This document shows, one piece after another, positions 50,498 through 59,711 of a DNA stretch of 64,000 nt (positions are counted from its first letter, which is position 1; the number at the start of each line of letters is the position of its first letter). The stretch is from Pseudeuparius sepicola (Eukaryota; Arthropoda; Insecta; Coleoptera; Anthribidae). The notes under the pieces are model-generated. The model did not search any database. It was not told where the DNA came from and saw nothing but the letters and a program-made list of their open reading frames with translations. The position numbers and the translations under genes were made by a program. The stretch is taken from NCBI GenBank assembly GCA_963920635.1, contig OY987301.1, positions 19,882,501 to 19,946,500 of the forward strand. The letters run 5' to 3'.

Positions 50498-50513
50498 GCC
50501 CGATGGCGGGGAA
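50470..50513 (+). promoter_or_regulatory. -1 ribosomal frameshift signal, gag to pol
   Basis: Slippery heptamer GGGAAAC at 50470-50476 in the correct gag phase (G GGA AAC), spacer of 8 nt, then an 8-bp perfect stem: TTCCCCGC (50485-50492) with GCGGGGAA (50506-50513) and a 13-nt loop. The pol frame is open from 50464, so a -1 shift here joins Gag to Pol. The gag stop (50495) and the first pol ATG (50503) both lie in the loop. Confidence 0.8.
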
Positions 50514-53500
50514 AAAGGAAAATAAGCGGGCTAAAATTATTGTAAAGACTTGTTCGGAGGAACCAGAAGATGTTTGTGACTTCAACCAGCGGCTTGATGA
50601 CCTTCGCTGCCCACAAATCGAAATTGATTTTTTTGGGTACTTTTTTCTTGCCCTGATAGATAGTGGGTCGCAGGTATCGGGTTTTTCAGAAGAAGTTTGG
50701 ACTAGGTTGAGCGATTACCACGACGAGATTCCCAGTTTTAATTGCGTGGGCATAAAAATATCTGGTGCTTTTAGATCAGGGCCACGAAAGGTGCTAAAGC
50801 AAGCTCTTTTGAAATTTGGAGCTGGAAATCACATTTTTGAGCATGAATTCTTATTAATTCCGGGTCTCGTTTTTCCAGTAATTGTAGGCATTGATTTTTT
50901 GCGTTTGTATCGGGCCGTTATTGACTTAGAAAAACAGCAAATAACGTGTAAAATTAAAAATCAAAGCGTGGTTATCCCCGAAAAGTTTTTTCTTCACGAA
51001 CCCACTCCTCCCGAAAGCCTTAAATTACGTTTGGTGGCTTGTGATAAACTATTTGTAGTCAATTATATTTCGGAGAAAAATAATAACTACGCATTTCGTG
51101 CTGTTTCGGACATGTCTTTTTCACTGAGTGAGGAACAAAAACTTGACTTTGGGAAATTTTTGCAGAGCCACGAGTCGGTTTTTTCGGAGATACCGGGGCG
51201 AGTAAAAAACTATTGCCACGAAATAAAGCTAACCGTAGACAGGGAATTTTTTATAAAACCCTATCCTTTACCATTGGCGCACCGTCACGCGGTGGAAAAT
51301 GCGATTACCCAAATGGAAAAATGGGGTATAGTAGAAAGGGCGGCTACCCCGTATGTGTCTCCTATAATGACAACTCTAAAAAAGGATAACAGTGTTAGGA
51401 TCTGTCTGGACGCGCGTTATCTCAATAAAATAATGCAGAAGGAATACGAAATGCCCCCACCCATAGAAGAACTAATTTTGCGAATTTCCGGTCGAAAATT
51501 CATGTCAACTCTAGATTTTACTATGGGATATTACCAAATACCGCTTACTGAAGCTTCCAAAAAGTACACGGGTTTTATGATAGGCCAGCGGACGTATCAA
51601 TTTTGTGTTCTGCCGTTCGGGTTATCTACGGCGGTATCTTCGTTCGTCAGATGCGTGGACAAGGTTTTTGGTCCCGAGTTTGAAGATTTTTTGTTGTGTT
51701 ACGTCGATGACGTTTTAGTACTGTCGAATACTTTCGAAGAACACTTGTTGCATTTGGGCAAGGTATTCGGTCGAATAGCCGAATGCGGGTTGAAATTAAA
51801 TTTAAAAAAATGCAAGTTTTTCCAACGGGAAATAAAGTTTGTTGGCTACGTTATAACTCCCGAAGGAGTTCGTCCCTCCGAGGATAGGATGCAAGCAATA
51901 ACCGATTATCGGGTTCCCAAGAACGTGAAGGAGCTGCAAAAATTTTTAGGGTTGTGTAATTTTGATAGGCATTTTTGCCCCAGATTTTCAGCGGCGTGCG
52001 AGCCGCTAACGAGACTTTTAAGAAAAAGTGAGTCATGGCGTTGGGGTGAGAGCGAACAACAGGCTTTTGAAAGCGTGAAAACGTTGCTACGGAACGCATC
52101 GATGCTCTACCATCCGGATCCTGAACAGTCGTGGAACGTTTGTGTGGACGCGAGCGATCGGGCGTTGGGAGCGCACTTGTTTCAGATAGTCGATGGGGAA
52201 AAGAAGATCGTTGCGTGGGCCAGTCGAGTGTTGTTGCCTCGCGAGGTACGGTATAGCGCGAGCGAAAAAGAGGTCTTGGCGGCGGTCTGGGCGATCAAGC
52301 GTTTTCGCACTTTCTTGATGGGCCGAAGGTTCATTTTGCACACCGATAATAAGGCGCTTACCTATCTAAATACGTGCCGATTGTTGTCGCCGCGTATTAC
52401 TCGATGGGCTTTGATGCTTCAGGAATATAGTTTCGAAATAAGGTACATTTCCGGCAAAGAGAATTATATTTCCGATGCGCTCTCTCGATTCTCGGGCCCA
52501 GATTTTTTGGACCCTACGGAAGGTTCTTTCAAGATATTGTCCGGTTTCAAGTTGTCCCCGGTTTTCGCGCAACTACTTGGGAACATTAAGGTTTGCCAGC
52601 GCGACGATCCCAAACTTGATTCTATCAAAAACAATTTAGATCGGGATGCTAAATTACAATCTCGTTTTGTGATAAGGGACGATGTATTATATCACCGGCA
52701 AGCCGAAGACGAGCCGTCTTTACTTTGTGTACCCAAAGCTTTAACCGCAGAGTTTTGTAGGCATTTTCACCAAAGTATCGGACATTTCGGAGTCTTCAAG
52801 ACTTGGTGTGCTCTGAAAAGAGAAGTCTGGTGGTCGGGCATGCACCAGGATATAAAAAGGGTTATCAAGTCGTGTGTAATATGTCAAAAAACGAAGCACG
52901 TCACCTTGCCAAAACCCCCGATAAATCCGATTGTGCCACACACCAAATGTGAGCTCGTGGCCCTGGACCTCTATGGACCCTTGCCTAGGAGTAGGGCTGG
53001 AGCTACCTACTTGCTCGTAGTCTTGGATGTTTTTTCAAAATTCGTGGCTTTGTATCCTCTTAAAAAGGCGACCACTCGGGCTTGTGTTAACCGATTGGTT
53101 ATGGATTATTTTCCTAAGGTCGGTAAGCCGGAAAAAATATTGTCCGATCACGGGACCCAATTCACCAGCGCCTTGTGGAAGAAAACTTTAACTTCGTTAG
53201 GAGTGATTGTTATATTCAGCTCCATACGTCACCCCCAGTCCAATGTGTCGGAGCGCGTAATGCGCGAATTGGGTAGGCTGTGCCGTGTTTACTGTCATTC
53301 GAAACACACGCGATGGGCTTTTGAGGTAAAGAGTTTCGAGTTTTTCCTGAACAATGTGGTTCACGAGTCCACCGGTTTTTCTCCAAACGGGCTCCATTTT
53401 GGCCAGGAAAATTATTTATTGCCCGAAAATCTTCGCGATGCGGGAGCTCTCCAGCAGGGCTCGCCTCTTGAAACCAGACTGTTGTTAGCGCGAGAGACAT

Positions 53501-53775
53501 TGGAGGGTAAGGCAGCGAGACGAGCTGCAAATTTTCCCAGCCGGCCGTATCGGGAGTTCAAGGTTGATGATCTGGTGTTGTTGCGAACCAACCCGATGTC
53601 GTCCACTTTGACCGCGGAAACCCGAAAAATGATGCTACTTTTTTCCGGACCGTATCGTATTAAAAAGTGCGTCAGCTTTGCGACTTACGTATTGGAGGAT
53701 CCCGAGACACGGGAAGAACGGGGCTCGTTTCACGCAAGCCATTTAAGGCCATTTTGTAAGGCTGGTGTAGCTTGA
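50503..53775 (+). CDS. pol: Pol polyprotein: protease, RT, RNase H, integrase
   Basis: 1090 residues from its first ATG; normally made as a Gag-Pol fusion by frameshift, so 50464 is the earliest possible start in frame. Domains in order: aspartic protease (DSGS at 53-56), reverse transcriptase (YVDD at 400-403, preceded by the LPFGL block), RNase H (VDASDRALGA; HTDNKALTYL), integrase with an HHCC zinc finger (HFHQSIGHFG...CVICQKTK) and catalytic D822, D882 and E917. No stop or frameshift is visible. All key residues are present, so it may be active. Confidence 0.95.
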   Translation: MAGKKENKRAKIIVKTCSEEPEDVCDFNQRLDDLRCPQIEIDFFGYFFLALIDSGSQVSGFSEEVWTRLSDYHDEIPSFNCVGIKISGAFRSGPRKVLKQALLKFGAGNHIFEHEFLLIPGLVFPVIVGIDFLRLYRAVIDLEKQQITCKIKNQSVVIPEKFFLHEPTPPESLKLRLVACDKLFVVNYISEKNNNYAFRAVSDMSFSLSEEQKLDFGKFLQSHESVFSEIPGRVKNYCHEIKLTVDREFFIKPYPLPLAHRHAVENAITQMEKWGIVERAATPYVSPIMTTLKKDNSVRICLDARYLNKIMQKEYEMPPPIEELILRISGRKFMSTLDFTMGYYQIPLTEASKKYTGFMIGQRTYQFCVLPFGLSTAVSSFVRCVDKVFGPEFEDFLLCYVDDVLVLSNTFEEHLLHLGKVFGRIAECGLKLNLKKCKFFQREIKFVGYVITPEGVRPSEDRMQAITDYRVPKNVKELQKFLGLCNFDRHFCPRFSAACEPLTRLLRKSESWRWGESEQQAFESVKTLLRNASMLYHPDPEQSWNVCVDASDRALGAHLFQIVDGEKKIVAWASRVLLPREVRYSASEKEVLAAVWAIKRFRTFLMGRRFILHTDNKALTYLNTCRLLSPRITRWALMLQEYSFEIRYISGKENYISDALSRFSGPDFLDPTEGSFKILSGFKLSPVFAQLLGNIKVCQRDDPKLDSIKNNLDRDAKLQSRFVIRDDVLYHRQAEDEPSLLCVPKALTAEFCRHFHQSIGHFGVFKTWCALKREVWWSGMHQDIKRVIKSCVICQKTKHVTLPKPPINPIVPHTKCELVALDLYGPLPRSRAGATYLLVVLDVFSKFVALYPLKKATTRACVNRLVMDYFPKVGKPEKILSDHGTQFTSALWKKTLTSLGVIVIFSSIRHPQSNVSERVMRELGRLCRVYCHSKHTRWAFEVKSFEFFLNNVVHESTGFSPNGLHFGQENYLLPENLRDAGALQQGSPLETRLLLARETLEGKAARRAANFPSRPYREFKVDDLVLLRTNPMSSTLTAETRKMMLLFSGPYRIKKCVSFATYVLEDPETREERGSFHASHLRPFCKAGVA

Positions 53776-53835
53776 GTTTCGTTTCCTCTGTGTTAAAATT
53801 TTAAACCTTTGCCATTTTCACTCTGGTTCGAAATC

Positions 53836-53854
53836 AAAGGGTTTGGGGGGCAGA
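53836..53854 (+). other. polypurine tract of the LTR element
   Basis: Purine-rich AAAGGGTTTGGGGGG followed by CAGA, directly before the 3' LTR. Primes second-strand DNA synthesis. Confidence 0.8.
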
Positions 53855-54298
53855 TGTAGCAGAGCGTTTGGATTCTAGTGGCCTTGTTGCGCCGTTGCTT
53901 TGGATTTTTGATGTTACTCTGGCACACTAGGTGGCTCCGTGCGCCCGTCCAGCAAAAACAATTTTTTGCTGGCCCAAGTAAAAAAACCGCCGCCGCTCGT
54001 TTTCGAGATTTCCGATTTATTAGCCGCACTTTTATTATTTGTGAATGTCTATGAGGCTGGCAGCTTTTAGTGTTGTGTCTGCGTTTATTATTGTTAATAA
54101 TATAAATAAGTCACCGGCTTAGTGCCAGGTAAGGTTTTGATTGTTAGTGTATTTAGCTTGGTATTGATTATTGTGTAATTTTCCAGCTTTTCGTAGAAAC
54201 AAAAACATACTAAAATAAATACAACGCTGTTTCCATCGAGTGGCAAATTTTTTTATTTATTCGCCGCTACGAACCCACCTACCAGAAATCTGGTCACA
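53855..54298 (+). repeat. 3' LTR
   Basis: 444 bp; no difference from the 5' LTR was seen when read side by side. Confidence 0.93.
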
Positions 54299-54876
54299 GT
54301 ACCTAGGTACCTCTATTCATAATGTCCTAATGCGATACCTGTATTCACTAGGAGGGTATTCCAAAAAAACTTAATTTTTAGAAAATGTTCAACGCCTTTT
54401 GTATCTTGGAAACTAAGCCCGTTAAGCGCATATAAAGAAGCCATAGATAGTCAAAAGCATTGTTGAAACCGTCCGCAAAAAATCCTGCTACACTAACTTT
54501 CCAAATTTAATTTTGGAGCGAAAATAAATTAAAAGAGATAAATTGTAATGTCTTACAATTCTTAGGGTACTAAGTTGAGGTATAGGTATTTTAATTTAGT
54601 TATTTATTAGTTTTTATATAAAAACTTATGCAATAGTATATTAAACACCGAGGTGGGAAGTGTTTCATTACTGTAGAGAGATTAAATAGTTAACCGAGGT
54701 GCGAAGCGCCGAGGTTAACTTTATCTCGAGTAAAAGTCAAAAAATTGACACTTTCAAACTTCTAAAAAGTCAGAAATGTCAACAATACATACATGGTTGT
54801 AAATAAAATATTTGGTGTAGCGTGCGGAAATTTCAACAATGGTTCTGTCTATGCGTTATGTCATATATGTTTATAC

Positions 54877-55622
54877 CTTAGACAAGGAAAGAGAGAGGAC
54901 GCCTAACAGCGCTCGCGGCCGTGTTACCGACTGCCACGTCGCACGGCAGGCCAATGGCGAAGCATGGAATGCGTTCTTAGCCTTTATCACAAAAATGTTA
55001 AAAATGAAAAGGTAGTTAATTCTGACTTACCTACATGTAATTTGAAATATTGGTATTTATTTGCAGATAATTTTCCAAATGTAAAGCTAGTGTCAAGGTC
55101 TGAAATATATTTATTTGCGGCAATTTCGAATCAATCAAAATAAAAAAAATATATTGCACAGCCATGAAAACCAGCCCATATTTTATGAAACTATCATAAT
55201 CAATTAAGAAATTTTCAATAAAAACGACGTTAAAAAATAATTACACTGGCCCTATTTACAAACAAAACAATGCACTTTATCATACTAAAAGGTAGAAGGA
55301 ATTTGAAGAAGTTATATCGAGAAAAATAAAGTTTTAGGGTATCTTTCAAAGGTAGCTTGTTAAATATTTACCTGCGAAACAAAATCCCGGGCTCTTCCTT
55401 TTCACTTCTGCTTTTGCAACCAAATGCTGAACAATTCACCACCGTAAGAGCATATTTTCCCCTTAATCACTGTTACTTTTAATTCACAAATTCATGAAAT
55501 TAACTCACAACGTACTCGCTTTGTCTGCCACATATAAAATGGCCGCCGTTCAAAACGACGTAACAAAATCTATACTCAGCAGGGTAGGTAAGCGCAGTGT
55601 CCTCCCTCTTTCCTTGTCTAAG
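54877..55622. mobile_element. non-autonomous hAT-like transposon
   Basis: 746 bp. Terminal inverted repeats of 24 bp with one mismatch (CTTAGACAAGGAAAGAG...GAGGAC). Flanked by an exact 8-bp direct repeat GTTTATAC (54869-54876 and 55623-55630), the target duplication size of hAT. No transposase. Confidence 0.85.
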
Positions 55623-55795
55623 GTTTATACAATATGAAAAAATAGTCTTAGTTTTTGGTCGATACTTCCCACCCTGTATATGAGAACTCGCGAAAAATTA
55701 TTTGCGTTCGTTATAAATATGTTCCCGAGAGAAAAAACAACAATCTGCGGAACAAATTTTGAACCAACTCGTGCATGTCGTAACCGCGTGATAAA

Positions 55796-55799
<4 letters not shown>

Positions 55800-55851
<52 letters not shown>

Positions 55852-56545
55852 TATCAAACTACTCTTCGCTTTTCGTTCCTTTCCTATATAATGCGTACTT
55901 GAACAACCCATAAATGCACAACAAACCACATTAAAAATTATATTTTGATCTTAAAACTCACAAATGTGACTCACCCTGTATATATAAAATAGGTAGGTAC
56001 CGAATAAAAGAGATAAGGTAAGAGAAACTAAGTATATGACAATACTTTTGTCATGGTTGACAATTAATAAAATTAACTATTGAATGGGAAAAATAATAAC
56101 GGCTGTGAAATCTCACATATTTTTTCCTGAAAAACGCCCTGATGATAAAAACAATAACTGTCAATATAATTTTATTGTTCATTTGTGTTTAAAATAATAA
56201 TATAATTAACATACGCGTCATCGGGTGACAATTCTATTCAAAGTCGGTTTTTGTGAGTTTTAAGATCAAAATATAATTTTTAATGTGGTTTGTTGTGCAT
56301 TTATGGGTTGTTCAAGTACGCATTATATAGGAAAGGAACGAAAAGCGAAGAGTAGTTTGATAATCGATATATATATATATATATAAAATATGTCAGATTT
56401 CACAGCCGTTATTATTTTTCCCATTCAATAGTTAATTTTATTAATTGTCAACCATGACAAAAGTATTGTCATATACTTAGTTTCTCTTACCTTATCTCTT
56501 TTATTCGGTACCTACCTATTTTATATATACAGGGTGAGTCACATT
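55800..56545. repeat. two interleaved inverted duplications
   Basis: Block X (about 55848-55975) and block Y (55976-56120) reappear inverted as X' (about 56240-56365) and Y' (about 56390-56540), giving the order X-Y-X'-Y'. Identity is high. Blocks Y and Y' each abut an ACAGGGTGAGTCACA terminus. Confidence 0.75.
55803..55848. repeat. (TA)n microsatellite
   Basis: Over 20 TA units; a shorter run occurs in the inverted copy at about 56366-56385. Confidence 0.9.
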
Positions 56546-57201
56546 TAAAGGCAAAGCCGAAAACAGAAGGTAGAATTCGCTAAAATAAACACATATGGTT
56601 AATAAATATTAGCTCAAAAACGCTTGGTTCTCCATATACAGCGTGTTGAAACTTTTAACATATATTTTTTAATTTCTTTCGAGCCCGTTTAGGAATTACA
56701 ACAAAATTTGATACATATTATTGGTTGTCATTTTGTGCAATAATTTGCCCCTGTTCAGATGAGCAGCGGCGTAGATACAAAGAATTTTATTTTAAAAGCC
56801 AGCATTATCATCTTGGCACTAGTTTAAAAAATCCGAAATTACGAAGAAACTGCACCAGAAATAAAAAAATACCAAGAGGCCCTTTTTGTTCCAAATTGAA
56901 TGGGCTATCCAAAAAAAAATTTGGTGTTGCACAGGACCGTATTCCTTTTTTTTACAATTATTTAGAGTAACTATTTGCATCTACGCATCTACCGATGCAT
57001 AATGTGTACCAAATTTGGTTGAAATTCGTAAACGGGCTCGAAAAAAATTTCAAAAATATGTTACTTTTGGAAAATTTTCAACACGCTGTATATGGAGAAC
57101 CAAGCTTTTTTGAGCTAATGTTTATTAAGCATATGTGCTTATTTTAGCGAGTTCTCCCTTTTGTTTTCGGCTCTGCCTTTAGATGTGACTCACCCTGTAT
57201 A
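56526..57201. mobile_element. palindromic element, family E, 676 bp
   Basis: Ends TATACAGGGTGAGTCACAT and ATGTGACTCACCCTGTATA. Inner arms share GCTCAAAAA(C/A)GCTTGGTTCTCC and AACGGGCTCGAAA in both orientations. Non-coding. Confidence 0.85.
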
Positions 57202-58654
57202 GAATAAAATCTATATCTAAATTAAAGAAATTAAACTAATGTTGGATAGTAATTCCGGGGGGGGGGGAGGGCAAAAATGTACGGATGCACTAATTATCAA
57301 AACTCACAAACAATTGAAATTTTACTAAAAGGCTGTAAAATCGAAAAAAATGCATGTTTTGGACAAAAATATTATATCTCAACTCAAGCAGTCTTCAATG
57401 TCACTGACGTAATTAAAAATTCCATAAATAGAAAACTAAAACTTTGAACCCTTGTCTATACAACAAGGGTTGGACGTATATAGGTTTGTTCTCTGATATA
57501 GATATCCTGGGTAAGCTGTGTAGATATGTTTATTTGAAAAATTATAAGTACTACAGGTAGTTACGATATACACTCCAGATAAATCATCGCATCACTCACT
57601 TTCTTCAAATAATACATATTCAATTCTAAACGACTTTTTCTAATAACATTTTTGATATCTTGTTCAACCTACACAGAAAATGAAAATAAATAAATCGTTC
57701 CTGTCAAGACTTAGGTACTTCATTTCTCAAAATTACAAACATGGCGAAAATTATTTCCTAGACAAGCAGGCCTGAACCCCAAATTGGCCAAATTGGAACG
57801 ACATTTTTTTTCTCGTTTCATTCTGACAACAATCCGTGGACACACTGAATGTCAATTTTGAAACCAGAAATTTCTTATGTTATTTTAAAATACTTTCGAA
57901 AATATTTTGTTATAAATAAAGAATGAGAAACATTTGCGCAAAAATGACGGCCATTGTGATAAATATTTTTAAATAATTTGTGTCTCAAAATGTGAGTAAT
58001 TACTTAGATTAAAATTGTATTGACCGAAAGTTTTAAATTATGCGTTACTCGCTACAGATCAAAAAAAGCCATTTTATGGGTCAAAATGTTGAATCACCAC
58101 GTACGTGCCGTACCTTGAGTCAAAGTTTACAGAATAAAATATATTCTGTAAACTTTGCTCGAGTCTTAAATTAAATTTATAATTACTAGGTATCAAAAGA
58201 ATGTAAGAACATAAAAATATACAAAAAAACAGCTTCGAATTTTGTATTTAGCACTCTGGATTAAAAAAGTTCATCGATAAGAATCAAAATTAAAAGAAAC
58301 TTTTATTCTAGAAAATATGTAAAGTTTTAATCGGTGATGGGATAATTTAATTGAAGTGTGTATTTATTTTGCCCATAGTATAATATAATTAAGACTTTTA
58401 TCTATGGCTTTTGTCTATCTATACGATCGTACATCTGCATTCGATTTTTTTTAAAAACATACACACACTGTCACTGCACATCTACTAGGTACCAAATAAT
58501 ACTGCCAACATCTTTATATATAATTTCTAAAATATTCAAACATACTGATTATTTTTAAATTAGAAACATATGGCCTTCTCTTCAAGATAATAGGTAATCC
58601 ATTACTGTTGTCCTCGACGACTCTATTTCTAGACATAGATAAAAATACATCTAC

Positions 58655-59325
58655 AGTGCGTGATTGTTTGGACGACTCTTGTAAACGATTAAAAAAATTC
58701 TAGTTCAAATTTGACCTTTTGAAGTTCAGTCCCGCTTGATTTGAAACTAATTTGTGACATGCCTTGGAAATTTTGAAAAAAAAAACTTTTCACGCCAGTA
58801 ATGTGCTCTTTTTGTAGGTTTTACGGAATATTATTATGGAAACTTATTATTTGTAACGAGAAACTGAGAAGGTTTGCAAAATTTCAAGAGTCTAGGCCTA
58901 CTTTGATTATTTCTGCTAAAAAACTTAAAAAAAACATAAAAATCGAAGTAGGCTTAGTTTTGAAATTGTTTAACAAGTTTCCTTATCATTTTGACGTGAA
59001 AGCTACAGAAAAGGCACATTTCTAAAAAAAGTGGAGAAAAGACCAAAAAAATCAAAGTAGGCGTAGACTTTTGAATTTTGCAAACCTACTCAGTTTTTCA
59101 TTCTGAACAAGTTTCCTTATTATTATTTTGTCGTAAAACCTACAAAAATGGCACTTTACTTTGGTGGTGTGAAATTTTTTTTTTCAAAATGTCCAAGGTA
59201 TACCTACCTCATTTTTCAAAAGTAAAATTAGTTTCAAACCAAGCAGAGCTGAACCCTAAAGGGACAAATTCGAAATTTTTTTGTCACTTACAAGAATAAT
59301 CGTCCAAAGAATGGGGGACACACTG
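58655..59325. mobile_element. palindromic repeat, family G, 0.67 kb
   Basis: Left arm TTTGGACGACTCTTGTAA, right arm TTACAAGAATAATCGTCCAAA, then GGGGACACACTGTATA. Interior shares CCTACTTTGATT and CTGAACAAGTTTCCTTAT-type blocks with the element at 11484-12140. Non-coding. 57202-58654 shows nothing definable. Confidence 0.7.
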
Positions 59326-59711
59326 TATATTAAAATTTATATAGATAGTAGATATAATTTTCAGATTTTTATCAAAAAGAAAGTGATTAAAAATGAACAA
59401 CGTTAATTATATTAAAATTACTATCACAAGGCCAACATGTATCTACAGATAATACTTTCATTTATATATTTTAAAAAGCCCTTTTTAAAACAATAATAAT
59501 AAACAACTTTGTTATTTATATTTTTAAATCCTCAGATACATACAACAAAGTAATGATTTATTTGTATCCACTTAATTCTTGTGGTTGACATTACTTCAAG
59601 AATATCCCTTATGGGCACACAACAAATTAAAAATCATCTTGTTGAAACAGTTCTTCCACATTGCGTGAAAAACTATTTAGTTATTATTACATAGTAATTA
59701 TTAAATTTCAG

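Larger units (their letters stand above)
48870..54298 (+). mobile_element. complete Ty3/gypsy-type LTR retrotransposon
   Basis: 5.43 kb. Two 444-bp LTRs (48870-49313, 53855-54298) beginning TG and ending CA, read as identical. GTAC target duplication at 48866-48869 and 54299-54302. A primer-binding site begins at about 49316 (TGGCGTCC...), a purine tract runs 53836-53854. gag and pol are both intact; no envelope gene. Intact ORFs and equal LTRs indicate a recent insertion. The domain order protease-RT-RNase H-integrase identifies Ty3/gypsy; the clade is not assigned. Confidence 0.95.

Noticed and set aside
50503..50505. Pol as an independent gene from its own ATG
   Set aside because: Not excluded, but the slippery heptamer and stem just upstream make a Gag-Pol fusion the simpler explanation.
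49441..53606. Antisense frames over gag and pol
   Set aside because: Shadows of the retroelement genes.
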